A stretch of DNA of 64,000 nucleotides from UBA10649 sp963842725 (GTDB lineage Bacteria > Actinomycetota > Actinomycetes > S36-B12). This document shows positions 1 to 7,430 of this stretch, one piece after another (position 1 is the first letter of the stretch; every line of letters begins with the position of its first letter). Location of the stretch: contig CAWJHN010000004.1 in NCBI GenBank assembly GCA_963842725.1, positions 1,426,001 to 1,490,000 of the forward strand, given 5' to 3'. Below the pieces are notes generated by a model. The model searched no databases. It worked only from the letters and a program-made list of their open reading frames with translations, and was not told where the DNA came from. A program made the position numbers and the translations under genes.

Positions 1-526
1 GGTCGGTCACCTCGGCAACCGGCTGGTCAAGCCGCTGCGGCCGCGGATCAAGGCTCTCGGCGACCTCGACCTCGTCGCACCGATCACCAAGTTCCGGGCA
101 GACATGTACGGGCTGCTGAAGCGCCGATGGCTCGTCATCACTGTCGCCCAGGTGTCGGTGATCATGACGCAGTTCCTGATCTTCTACGTGTCGCTGCGCG
201 GCGTGGAGGGCTGGGGCGAGGCGGGCACCTCCGTGCTGGCGGCGTTCGGAGCCTTCGGCACCGCACAGATCATGCTGATGGTCCCGATCACGCCCGGCGG
301 CCTCGGCACGGTGGACGCGGTGATCATCGCCCTGCTGCAGAGCGTCGGCACCAGCGCGGGCGATGCGACGGCGGCCGACCTGGTCTGGCGGGCGGCGTCG
401 TATGTGCCGCAGATCATCATCGGCATCATCGCCCTGATCACCTGGTTCAAGAAGGCCAATGAGGCATTCGCTGCGGTGTCGCCGGCGACGGACTCCGAAG
501 CGGGCTCGGAGCCGACACCGGCCTGA
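1..526 (+). CDS. Flippase-like / lysylphosphatidylglycerol synthase transmembrane family protein, C-terminal part
   Basis: The reading frame is open from base 2, so the start lies outside the window; about 174 C-terminal residues are visible. They contain hydrophobic segments (starting near LVITVAQVS, AFGAFGTAQ and QIIIGIIAL) and the PGGLGTVDAV motif that is typical of UPF0104/LPG-synthase-type integral membrane proteins near their last helices. The family includes lipid flippases and aminoacyl-phosphatidylglycerol synthase membrane modules; without the N-terminus I cannot say which. The tail (SPATDSEAGSEPTPA) is a polar cytoplasmic extension. Membrane location is certain from hydrophobicity; the specific substrate is not. 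Confidence 0.75.
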   Translation, partial: VGHLGNRLVKPLRPRIKALGDLDLVAPITKFRADMYGLLKRRWLVITVAQVSVIMTQFLIFYVSLRGVEGWGEAGTSVLAAFGAFGTAQIMLMVPITPGGLGTVDAVIIALLQSVGTSAGDATAADLVWRAASYVPQIIIGIIALITWFKKANEAFAAVSPATDSEAGSEPTPA

Positions 527-629
527 CGTCACCCGGCGTGTCGCGGCTCCCGCGGTCAGCGCGGTCCATAGGGTTGCACCGACCTGGTCGTCGCGGGAGG
601 GGAAGCCTTCGGCGGCCAGGTCCTCTGTC

Positions 630-635
630 TATCCT
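630..635 (+). promoter_or_regulatory. Predicted -10 box TATCCT of a leaderless promoter
   Basis: TATCCT fits the actinobacterial TANNNT -10 element and ends exactly 6 nt before the GTG at 642. That spacing places the transcription start at or next to the start codon. The same geometry recurs at many genes in the window and supports the 642 start over upstream alternatives. Confidence 0.55.
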
Positions 636-641
636 GAGCAC

Positions 642-1454
642 GTGACTCGGGCATCGGGGGCCCGCCCCTGGCGGCGGTACGTGGCCCTGGGCGACAGCTT
701 CACCGAGGGGCTCATGGACGACCTCGGTCCCGACGGCCGCCACCGCGGCTGGGCGGATCTGGTCGCCGCGGAGCTCGCCGCCCGTGCCCTCGCCGACGGC
801 GCACCCGGGGTCGAGTACGCCAATCTGGCGGTGCGCGGTCGCCTGATCGCCGAGGTCGTGCGCGACCAGGTGCCGCAGGCCACGGCCATGGGACCAGACC
901 TCGTGTCCATGGCTGTCGGCATCAACGATGCACTGCGTCGACGGTTCGACCTCGACGCGGCGGCGACCGATCTCGAGAACGGCGTCCGCCAGCTGCGCGG
1001 TGCCGGCACCGACGTGCTGGTCTTCGCATTCGGCGACCCGAGCCGGCGCTCGCGAGTCATGGGAGCGGTGCGCGAGCGCATCCGCGCCTACAACACCGCG
1101 GTGGCTGCGATCTCGGACCACCACGGCTGCTACCGCGTCGACTACTGGGACGTGGCTGCCTTGGACGATGACGTGTACTGGGACGCCGACCGCCTGCACC
1201 TGTCGCCGCGCGGACACCAGTTGGCGGCCTTGAGCGCCCTGGAGGCCCTAGGACTCGTCGACGACGGCTGGCGCACGCCCATTCCCGCATCGCCGGTGCC
1301 GCCCGTGCACCGACGGCTGGCGGCCCACGGCCGCTGGACCACCGGTCACCTGCTGCCCTGGGCCTACCGCCGGGCGCGCGGCGTGTCATCCGGCAACGGG
1401 ATCACGCCCAAGTACCCGGACTGGGTGCGAGTGCCAGCCGGACCGGGGGCGTGA
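642..1454 (+). CDS. SGNH/GDSL-family hydrolase
   Basis: A 270-residue esterase/lipase-like hydrolase. Block I is GDSFTEG with the nucleophile Ser19, the block III Asn is in GIND (Asn95), and the catalytic Asp183/His186 lie in DRLHLSP. Together these give a complete SGNH catalytic set. The GTG at 642 is chosen because it puts GDSF close to the N-terminus as usual for this family and follows a TATCCT box by 6 nt; the frame is open upstream to 459 but that extension looks non-coding. There is no signal peptide, so the enzyme is probably cytoplasmic. The natural substrate is not deducible. Confidence 0.85.
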   Translation: MTRASGARPWRRYVALGDSFTEGLMDDLGPDGRHRGWADLVAAELAARALADGAPGVEYANLAVRGRLIAEVVRDQVPQATAMGPDLVSMAVGINDALRRRFDLDAAATDLENGVRQLRGAGTDVLVFAFGDPSRRSRVMGAVRERIRAYNTAVAAISDHHGCYRVDYWDVAALDDDVYWDADRLHLSPRGHQLAALSALEALGLVDDGWRTPIPASPVPPVHRRLAAHGRWTTGHLLPWAYRRARGVSSGNGITPKYPDWVRVPAGPGA

Positions 1455-1559
1455 CGTCCGAGCCCGACCCCGGCAGAAGTACGAAATGCACTTCGGGTAT
1501 TGTCCACCCGACGAGCGACACGCAGGTTCGCCCGCCGGACGCACGACACGGAGGTTCGC

Positions 1560-2066
1560 ATGCCCACAACCCAGCTTCGCGCCGATCGACCCGGTGACCG
1601 CAACGGCCGGCCCCAATTGACGCGTGCGGGGTACGCCCAGTTGTCCGCGCGGGTCGTCGACATCCGTGACCGGCGGCTGCCCGACATGCGGCCACTGCTG
1701 GTCGAAACCGAACGCGACGAGCGCGTCGTGGCGGACTTCGAGCGACTGCTGGAGGAGGCGGACACCATTGACGCGCTGCTGGCCAGCGCCGACGTCATCT
1801 CGATCGACCCCACGTCCGTCGACGGCCGCGTGACGCTGGGCATGCGCGTGCGCGTCACGATGGAGGAGGGCGCCGAGGCGTGGGTGCGGCCGGTCCACCC
1901 GGACGAGGCCTTCCTGGACGACGAGCGGATCTCGGCCACCTCGCCCCTGGCGATCGCGATCGTGGGTGCCCGTGCGGGGCACACGGTGTGGGTGGACGCG
2001 CCCTCCGGCGCGTGGCCGTGCCAGGTGCTCGCGATCGACCTCGACGGCGTGGTACTCGAGGCCTGA
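1560..2066 (+). CDS. GreA/GreB-family transcription factor paralogue
   Basis: 168 residues with the two-part Gre layout. An N-terminal helical hairpin (from LTRAGYAQL, about residues 20-75) is followed by the FKBP-like C-terminal domain, recognisable by ISATSPLAIAIVGARAGHTV and the PSGAWPCQVLAI strand. Gre proteins insert the hairpin into the RNA polymerase secondary channel. At the hairpin tip this protein has TERDER where GreA has GDLSEN, so acidic residues remain at both metal-coordinating positions, but the sequence is divergent. It could be a cleavage factor or an inhibitor such as mycobacterial Rv3788. Start: GGAGG at 1550-1554 lies 5 nt before the ATG. It is followed 2 nt later by a winged-helix gene, suggesting one operon. 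Confidence 0.75.
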   Translation: MPTTQLRADRPGDRNGRPQLTRAGYAQLSARVVDIRDRRLPDMRPLLVETERDERVVADFERLLEEADTIDALLASADVISIDPTSVDGRVTLGMRVRVTMEEGAEAWVRPVHPDEAFLDDERISATSPLAIAIVGARAGHTVWVDAPSGAWPCQVLAIDLDGVVLEA

Positions 2067-2068
2067 CC

Positions 2069-2341
2069 GTGAGCAGGACCTGGACCTTCCTGTCCAATCA
2101 CGGTCACGTGCTCGTCACCCTCAAGGAGCACCCCGACTGGCGCCTTCGGGACATCGCGGACCGGGTCGGGATCACGGAGCGAGCCGTCCAGCTCATCGTC
2201 GCCGACCTCGAGCGCGAGGGCTACGTCGTCAAGCAGCGCAGCGGCCGGCGGAACACGTACCGCCTCACATGCGGCGGTCACCTGCGGCATCCGGCCGAGT
2301 GCACCTCCTCCATCGACGACCTGCTGTCGGTCTTCGGCTGA
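2069..2341 (+). CDS. Small winged-helix (MarR-like) DNA-binding protein
   Basis: 90 residues. The sequence RDIADRVGITERAVQLIVADLEREG is a clear helix-turn-helix followed by the wing VVKQRSGRRNTY. The HTH is preceded by WTFLSNHGHVLVTLKEHPDW, as in small ArsR/MarR-type regulators. It starts with GTG 2 nt after the Gre-like gene stops, so the two are probably co-transcribed and translationally coupled. The short C-terminus holds two Cys (LTCGGH, AECTSS), which might bind a ligand or metal, but that is speculative. The target is unknown. Confidence 0.8.
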   Translation: MSRTWTFLSNHGHVLVTLKEHPDWRLRDIADRVGITERAVQLIVADLEREGYVVKQRSGRRNTYRLTCGGHLRHPAECTSSIDDLLSVFG

Positions 2342-2451
2342 CCTCGAGGGGGCGTCGCGGCGTCGTCCACAGGTCGGCCGCGAACGGGCCAGCGCCCACA
2401 GCCGGCCGACCGTCGGGGGCGGGCACGTCGAAGGTGTCCGAAGGTCAGGGC

Positions 2452-3519
2452 ATGACGACCTACCCGCAGCAGTCGAGTGCCGACTTCGTCCTCCGCAGCC
2501 CGGATGCCCTCGTGGCGGCAGTGCCGTACCTGGTGGGCTTCCATCCGAGTGAGAGTGCCGTGCTCGTGTGGATCGAGCAGCGGCGCGTCACCCTCACGCA
2601 GCGTCTCGACCTGCCGTCCGGTCCCGGCGACAGGGCAGCGTGGATGGAGGCCATGTGGGGCCATCGGGCCGCCGACACGGCCGACGAGGTGATCCTCGTG
2701 CTGGTGACGGCCCGGACGGATGTCGAGCGCCTTCGCGCCGACGTGGCGATCCGCGCATCACGGTCCGGCGTCCATCTGCGCGACGCCCTGCGGGTCGACG
2801 ACACCCGTTGGTGGAGCCTGCTGTGCGAGAACGAGGCGTGCTGCCCGCCCGAGGGCAGGGCGATCGACCAGCGGACCAGCGATGCGGTGGCGGCCGAGTT
2901 CACGGTCCGCGGTAGCGCGCCACTGCCGGACCGTGATGCGGTCGTGGCGTCCCTGGCGCCGGATCCGGTTGCGGTCCTCGGGGTGCGCGCCCTGCTGGCG
3001 GCTCGCGACAACGTCCCCGCGCAGGGTAGTGAACTCGAGATCTGGCGCGACGAGCACATCGCGCACATCCTGGGCGTACTTCGAACCGGGACCGGGGGGA
3101 CGTCGGCTCCCGTCAGCGCCGCCGATCGCGCCACGGTCATCTTGGGACTGCGGGACGTGCGCGTGCGCGACACCGTCCTGTGGGAGATGGCGCGGCGGCA
3201 GCCCGAGCCGCTGCGCGATGCCCTCGAGATCCTGGTCCGCTGCGTCGCCTCTGCCCCGGCCGGCACGGTCGCTCCGGTCGCCACCTGCTGCTCGCTCGTC
3301 GCTTGGCTGTGCGGTGATGGCGTGCGTGCAACGGTCGCCGCCCAGCGGGCGCTGGCCGACGAGTCGGGCTACTCGCTGGCGCAGCTGATGGCGGCGTCGC
3401 TCGGAGCGGGTCTGCCGCCCACGACGTGGCGGGACGCGACTGCGTCGCTGAGTCGGGACGAGTGCCGGCACGGGGTCGGGGCACGCGAGCGGCGCGGCAA
3501 CCGTCGGCGCGCGTCGTAG
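2452..3519 (+). CDS. DUF4192 family protein
   Basis: 355 residues with the DUF4192 N-terminal signature: LRSPDALVAAVPYLVGFHPSESAVLVW. The family is restricted to actinobacteria and often lies near sigA; its function is unknown. The C-terminal part (ATCCSLVAWLCGDGVRATVAAQRAL...YSLAQLMAASLGAGLPP) is the conserved helical region that ends these proteins. No membrane segments or signal peptide. The ATG at 2452 is preferred because homology begins at once after it; the open frame upstream reads through the preceding gene. Confidence 0.85.
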   Translation: MTTYPQQSSADFVLRSPDALVAAVPYLVGFHPSESAVLVWIEQRRVTLTQRLDLPSGPGDRAAWMEAMWGHRAADTADEVILVLVTARTDVERLRADVAIRASRSGVHLRDALRVDDTRWWSLLCENEACCPPEGRAIDQRTSDAVAAEFTVRGSAPLPDRDAVVASLAPDPVAVLGVRALLAARDNVPAQGSELEIWRDEHIAHILGVLRTGTGGTSAPVSAADRATVILGLRDVRVRDTVLWEMARRQPEPLRDALEILVRCVASAPAGTVAPVATCCSLVAWLCGDGVRATVAAQRALADESGYSLAQLMAASLGAGLPPTTWRDATASLSRDECRHGVGARERRGNRRRAS

Positions 3520-3549
3520 GCGGCTGCGGACACGCGCTGACCGGGGGAT

Positions 3550-3578
3550 TTGTCCTCGACGCGGAGCGCGGTTATAGT
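3550..3578 (+). promoter_or_regulatory. Predicted sigma-A promoter of the metYX leader
   Basis: TTGTCC (3550-3555) and TATAGT (3573-3578) are separated by 17 bp, a near-consensus housekeeping promoter. The start would fall near 3585, exactly at the 5' strand of riboswitch stem P1, leaving a leader of about 330 nt before metY. Confidence 0.75.
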
Positions 3579-3584
3579 GCGCGC

Positions 3585-3680
3585 AGGTCAAGAGTTCCAG
3601 CAAACAGCTCCGGCTAGCTGGACGGCAACCCTCCACCGCGGTGGGGTGCTCCGGATGAAGACCTGGCCCGACCATCGGGC
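3585..3680 (+). ncRNA. SAM-IV riboswitch aptamer
   Basis: The RNA matches the actinobacterial SAM-IV class. P1 is AGGUC (3585-3589) pairing with GACCU (3660-3664). Inside are the conserved GGCAACCCUCC core, the CGCGGUGGGGUGC arm and the CCGGAUGA strand before P1 closes. P1 is followed by a small hairpin GCCCGA-CCA-UCGGGC (3666-3680), as in the extra 3' hairpin of SAM-IV. SAM riboswitches bind S-adenosylmethionine and normally lower expression of methionine-synthesis genes. The position, just downstream of a strong promoter and upstream of metY-metX, agrees. The class call is by eye; a covariance-model search would settle it. Confidence 0.85.
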
Positions 3681-3686
3681 AAGCGC

Positions 3687-3709
3687 GGGTCTTGCGCAGG
3701 GCAAGACCC
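3687..3709 (+). promoter_or_regulatory. Strong hairpin in the metY leader, possible expression platform
   Basis: GGGTCTTGC (3687-3695), loop GCAGG and GCAAGACCC (3701-3709) form a perfect 9-bp stem immediately after the SAM-IV aptamer. No U-tract follows, so it is not a textbook intrinsic terminator. AGACCT of P1 (3659-3664) can alternatively pair with AGGTCT (3723-3728), which includes part of the ribosome-binding site of the small MCCCC frame. Confidence 0.5.
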
Positions 3710-3731
3710 CAGAGATATTGCGAGGTCTGCC

Positions 3732-3764
3732 ATGTGCTGTTGCTGTCGAATGTCGAGCCGCTAG
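3732..3764 (+). CDS. Poly-cysteine leader peptide (MCCCCRMSSR)
   Basis: A 10-codon frame, ATG-TGC-TGT-TGC-TGT-CGA-ATG-TCG-AGC-CGC-TAG, with GAGG (3722-3725) 6 nt upstream as ribosome-binding site. Four consecutive Cys codons are very unlikely by chance. Poly-cysteine short frames are known in mycobacteria as cysteine-responsive attenuators in front of sulfur-assimilation operons, where stalling at Cys codons changes leader folding. Here the frame sits between a SAM-IV aptamer and metY (sulfhydrylation). Hairpins 3770-3786 (GTCGCCC/GGGCGAC) and 3804-3824 (GCCGAG/CTCGGC) follow just behind the stop codon, as expected for an attenuator. That it is translated and regulatory is inference. Confidence 0.65.
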   Translation: MCCCCRMSSR

Positions 3765-3913
3765 GCGTCGTCGCCCCTCGGGCGACCCCTGGCGGAGACC
3801 CCGGCCGAGGGCTACCCACTCGGCATCCCGTTCGTCCCAGCGCGCCGGCACATCGTGCGGCCGCTGTCCCCCCACAGCCCCGCCGCATCCGCGGCCACCC
3901 AGAGGAGACACCC

Positions 3914-5230
3914 ATGAGCACTGCCTGGTCCTTCGAGACGAAGCAGATCCACGCCGGCCAGTCGCCGGACGGCACCACCAACGCGCGCGCGCTGCCGATC
4001 TACCAGACCACCTCGTACACCTTCAACGACACGACCCACGCCGCGAACCTGTTCGGGCTCAAGGAGCTCGGCAACATCTACACGCGCATCATGAACCCGA
4101 CCCAGGCGGTCGTCGAGGACCGGATCGCTGCCCTGGAGGGTGGCGTTGCCGGACTCCTGGTCGCCAGCGGTCAGGCCGCCGAGACCCTCGCCTTCCTGAA
4201 CATCGCCGAGGCGGGCGACCACATCGTCTCCAGCCCCAGCCTGTACGGAGGCACCTACAACCTGCTCCACTACACCCTGCCGAAGCTGGGCATCACGACG
4301 ACATTCGTCGAGAACCCGGATGATCCGGAGTCGTGGCGCGCCGCGGTTCAGCCGAACACCAAGCTGTTCTTCGGTGAGTCCATCGCCAATCCCAAGAACG
4401 ACATCCTCGACATCGAGGCCGTCGCCAAGGTCGCCCACGAGGTCGGGGTGCCGCTGCTCATCGACAACACCGTCGCCACCCCGTACCTGATCCGGCCGCT
4501 CGAGTGGGGTGCGGACGTCGTCATCCACTCGGCAACGAAGTACATCGGCGGGCATGGCACCTCGATCGCCGGCGCCATCGTCGACGGCGGCACCTTCGAC
4601 TACGCCCAGTACCCGGACCGGTTCCCGAACTACAACCAGCCCGATCCGAGCTACCACGGACTGGTGTACGCACGGGATCTCGGCGTGGGCTCGGCCTTCG
4701 GCGCGAACCTGTCGTTCATCCTCAAGGCCCGCGTGCAGCTGCTGCGCGACCTCGGCTGCGCTGTCTCGCCCTTCAACGCCTTCCTCATCGCGCAAGGCCT
4801 CGAGACCCTCTCGCTGCGCATCGAGCGTCACGTCGCCAACGCGCAGAAGGTCGCGGCGTGGCTCCAGACCCGGGACGAGGTCGAGTCGGTGAACTACGCG
4901 GGCCTCGAGTCGAGCGCGTGGTACGAGCTGGGTCGCAAGTACGCGCCCAAGGGGACCGGTGCTGTGCTCGCCTTCGAGATCAAGGGCGGGATCGAGGCCG
5001 GTCAGGCCTTCGTCGAGGCGCTCGAACTGCACAGCCACGTCGCCAACATCGGCGACGTGCGCAGCCTGGTCATCCATCCGGCGTCCACGACGCACTCGCA
5101 GCTGTCCGCCGAGGAGCAGCTGGCGGCCGGCGTGACCCCGGGCCTGGTGCGGCTCGCGGTGGGCATCGAGAACATCGACGACATCCTCGCCGACCTCGAC
5201 GCGGGGTTCCGGGCAGCCAAGCAGGGCTGA
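3914..5230 (+). CDS. metY: O-acetylhomoserine sulfhydrylase (aminocarboxypropyltransferase)
   Basis: 438 residues, the normal length for MetY. It is a cytoplasmic PLP enzyme of the Cys/Met metabolism family that makes homocysteine from O-acetylhomoserine and sulfide. The PLP lysine is Lys209 in HSATKYIGGHG. The N-terminus FETKQIHAGQSPDGTTNARALPIYQTTSY and GNIYTRIMNPTQ are diagnostic of the MetY branch rather than MetB. AGAGGAG at 3901-3907 is a strong ribosome-binding site. The gene after it, metX, supplies its substrate. Control is expected through the SAM-IV riboswitch and the poly-Cys frame in the leader. Confidence 0.93.
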   Translation: MSTAWSFETKQIHAGQSPDGTTNARALPIYQTTSYTFNDTTHAANLFGLKELGNIYTRIMNPTQAVVEDRIAALEGGVAGLLVASGQAAETLAFLNIAEAGDHIVSSPSLYGGTYNLLHYTLPKLGITTTFVENPDDPESWRAAVQPNTKLFFGESIANPKNDILDIEAVAKVAHEVGVPLLIDNTVATPYLIRPLEWGADVVIHSATKYIGGHGTSIAGAIVDGGTFDYAQYPDRFPNYNQPDPSYHGLVYARDLGVGSAFGANLSFILKARVQLLRDLGCAVSPFNAFLIAQGLETLSLRIERHVANAQKVAAWLQTRDEVESVNYAGLESSAWYELGRKYAPKGTGAVLAFEIKGGIEAGQAFVEALELHSHVANIGDVRSLVIHPASTTHSQLSAEEQLAAGVTPGLVRLAVGIENIDDILADLDAGFRAAKQG

Positions 5231-5236
5231 CCAACC

Positions 5237-6409
5237 GTGGCCGAGTACGGACCGCTGTCCTACGACGGACCCCCTCCCGCCAGCGCCGCCTGGCGGGAGG
5301 GGGACGCCGTGGGCGATCGGCTGTTCGTCGACGTCGGTCCGCTCGTCACCGAGTCGGGCTCGGTGCTCCCCGGAGTGCGCGTCGCCTACGAGACGTGGGG
5401 TCAGCTGAACGACGACGGCACCAACGCCATCTACATCTGCCACGCGCTGACGGGCGACTCGCATGTCACCGGGCCTGCCGGTCCGGGGCATCGGACCGGG
5501 GGCTGGTGGGACGGGCTCGTCGGCCCCGGGCGCGACATCGACACCGACGAGTGGTTCGTGGTCTGCGCCAACATCCTCGGCGGCTGTCAGGGGACCACGG
5601 GACCGTCGTCGAGCGCCCCGGACGGTCGTCCGTGGGGCAGCCGGTTCCCCGTCGTGACGGTGGGCGACATGGTCGAGGTGGAGCGGAGGCTGACAGACCG
5701 GCTGGGCGTCGCCTCGTGGGCGCTGATGCTGGGCCCCTCCCTCGGCGGCATGCGGGTCCTCGAGTGGATGACGCGCTACCCCGAGCGGGTGCGAGGGGGT
5801 CTCGTCCTGGGCTCCACGGCTGCGGTCACCGCAGACCAGATCGGCACGCATGCCACCCAGATCGCGGCGATCGAGCTCGATCCCGCCTTCCGCGGCGGGG
5901 ACTACTACGAGGCCGGTGACGGGCTGGGGCCGCAGTCCGGCATGGGCATCGCGAGACGGATCGCCCACCTCACGTACCGCAGCGAGACCGAGCTCGACCT
6001 TCGGTTCGGGCGGGCGCCGCAGGCCGATGAGGACCCGTACCAGGGTGGCCGGTTCGCGGTCGAGTCGTACCTGGACCATCACGCCGACAAGCTCGCGCGC
6101 CGTTTCGACGCGAACACCTACATCGCCCTCACCCGCGCCATGAGCCTGTTCGACCTCGGCCGCGGCCGTGGGGGCACGACGGCAGCCCTGGGACGCATCA
6201 CCGCGCCCCTCACCGTGGTGGGGATCGACTCGGATCGCCTTTTCCCCCTGCGCCTGCAGCAGGACATCGTCGACCTCGCACCCGGCGCGGACTACCTCCA
6301 CCTCCTGCGCTCCCCGTTCGGCCACGACGGCTTCCTCGTCGAGGACGAGCAGGTCGGGGTGTTCGTCGGCCATGCACTCGACCGCGTGCGTCGCAGCGAC
6401 CCTCGCTGA
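5237..6409 (+). CDS. metX: Homoserine O-acetyltransferase
   Basis: 390 residues, alpha/beta-hydrolase fold. It transfers acetyl from acetyl-CoA to homoserine, the first committed step to methionine. The catalytic triad is visible: nucleophile Ser168 in LGPSLGGM, Asp333 in DSDRLFP and His363 in FGHDGF. The signatures GGWWDGLVGPG and NILGGCQGTTGP are typical of MetX. It starts with GTG 6 nt after the metY stop, so it is co-transcribed and shares the leader control. Acetyl rather than succinyl specificity is inferred from family and from the metY partner. Confidence 0.93.
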   Translation: MAEYGPLSYDGPPPASAAWREGDAVGDRLFVDVGPLVTESGSVLPGVRVAYETWGQLNDDGTNAIYICHALTGDSHVTGPAGPGHRTGGWWDGLVGPGRDIDTDEWFVVCANILGGCQGTTGPSSSAPDGRPWGSRFPVVTVGDMVEVERRLTDRLGVASWALMLGPSLGGMRVLEWMTRYPERVRGGLVLGSTAAVTADQIGTHATQIAAIELDPAFRGGDYYEAGDGLGPQSGMGIARRIAHLTYRSETELDLRFGRAPQADEDPYQGGRFAVESYLDHHADKLARRFDANTYIALTRAMSLFDLGRGRGGTTAALGRITAPLTVVGIDSDRLFPLRLQQDIVDLAPGADYLHLLRSPFGHDGFLVEDEQVGVFVGHALDRVRRSDPR

Positions 6410-6475
6410 CCGCCCTGTCCACAGGCGCGGTGCCGAGGGTGGCGACCGGGTCGCCCCGCGACGTAGCGTCACGGG

Positions 6476-7306
6476 ATGCTGAGACGTCCGTCAACCCTCC
6501 TGCTTGCCATCGCGCTGAGCATCCCCGCCGTTGCCGCCGGACCCATCGCCCGCCCGGCCGCTGCCACCGAGGTGTACGGAGACGACCAGGGTGACCGGTA
6601 CGTCGGCACGGGCGGGCTGATCCTGCCCGGCGGTGTCGATCCCGGAACTCGGACGACCGTCTCCACCTGCCTGGACTGCGAGTGGCGGCTCTCGACGCCC
6701 TGCCAGCTGACGTCAGCCGGTCATCCGTTCGACGGGCAGTCCCCGTGCATGAGCGTGGTCCGTGGCTGTCCGGCTATGCAGCAGCTGCTTCGCGGATGGT
6801 TCCGGCGAGGTTCGGGTGCGTGGCACGAGATCGGACTGGTGTGCATCGGTGCGGACGGGCCAACCACCGTGGTGCGCGTCGGCCGTCAGACCCGGGAGCG
6901 ATTCGTCGCCGGGTTGCCGCTCCTGCGTGCGCGTCGTCAGCCGGCCGCCGGGGCCGTCACGCAAATACCGGTCGTCTTCGGTTCGTCCCAGTCCGACGGG
7001 CTCGTCCGGACGTCGTACGCCCTCGCCGGGCAGGCCGTCCAGCTCGAGGCTCGACCACTCTGGGAGTGGGACTACGGCGACGGCGCCGGGCTGGTCACCG
7101 GCGACCCGGGCGGCAGATACCCGCACGAAGGGGTCTCCCACGCCTATCGTCAGTCCGGCACCTACGTGGCCCGGGTCACGACCCGGTGGACGGCGCGGTT
7201 CTGGGTCGCCGGGCTCGGGCCGTTCGACGTGGCGCCGACCGTCACCCAGTCCGACGAGGTGACCGTGTCCGTGGGGGAGGGCCGCGCGGTACTCGCCGTG
7301 CGGTAG
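6476..7306 (+). CDS. Exported protein with a PKD-like domain
   Basis: 276 residues. The N-terminus (MLRRPSTLLLAIALSIPAVAAG..) is a Sec signal peptide with probable cleavage after APAAA-like ARPAAA near residue 32. The mature part has paired cysteines (STCLDCEW, TPCQLT, SPCMSV, RGCPAM), which suits an extracytoplasmic, disulfide-bonded protein. Residues around 196-262 (WEWDYGDGAG...VSHAYRQSGTYVARVTT) match the PKD beta-sandwich with its WxxGDG and Y..GTY pattern, usually a binding or surface module. A TAGCGT box ends 6 nt before the ATG. Specific role unknown. Confidence 0.75.
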   Translation: MLRRPSTLLLAIALSIPAVAAGPIARPAAATEVYGDDQGDRYVGTGGLILPGGVDPGTRTTVSTCLDCEWRLSTPCQLTSAGHPFDGQSPCMSVVRGCPAMQQLLRGWFRRGSGAWHEIGLVCIGADGPTTVVRVGRQTRERFVAGLPLLRARRQPAAGAVTQIPVVFGSSQSDGLVRTSYALAGQAVQLEARPLWEWDYGDGAGLVTGDPGGRYPHEGVSHAYRQSGTYVARVTTRWTARFWVAGLGPFDVAPTVTQSDEVTVSVGEGRAVLAVR

Positions 7307-7339
7307 CGCCCCCCGGTGCATCGGACCGGGGGAACGTGG

Positions 7340-7345
7340 CACAAT
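7340..7345 (+). promoter_or_regulatory. Predicted -10 box CACAAT upstream of sigA
   Basis: CACAAT lies about 85 nt before the chosen sigA start. Unlike the leaderless genes nearby, sigA would then have a leader of about 80 nt with a purine-rich AGAAAGG at 7411-7417. Confidence 0.35.
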
Positions 7346-7430
7346 GGCGGGAATACCGGCCCGTTTCCAAGCCTTGTGCTTGACACGGGCCCTTGTCGTG
7401 GGTCAACGCGAGAAAGGCACCCCCACCTCG

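Noticed and set aside
3812..6472. Very long open frame on the minus strand opposite metY-metX
   Set aside because: It is the complement of two strongly conserved plus-strand genes, has low-complexity composition and no family features; long antisense frames are expected at this GC content. The same applies to frames at 19642-22107, 21081-23657, 22094-24427 and 26340-28364.
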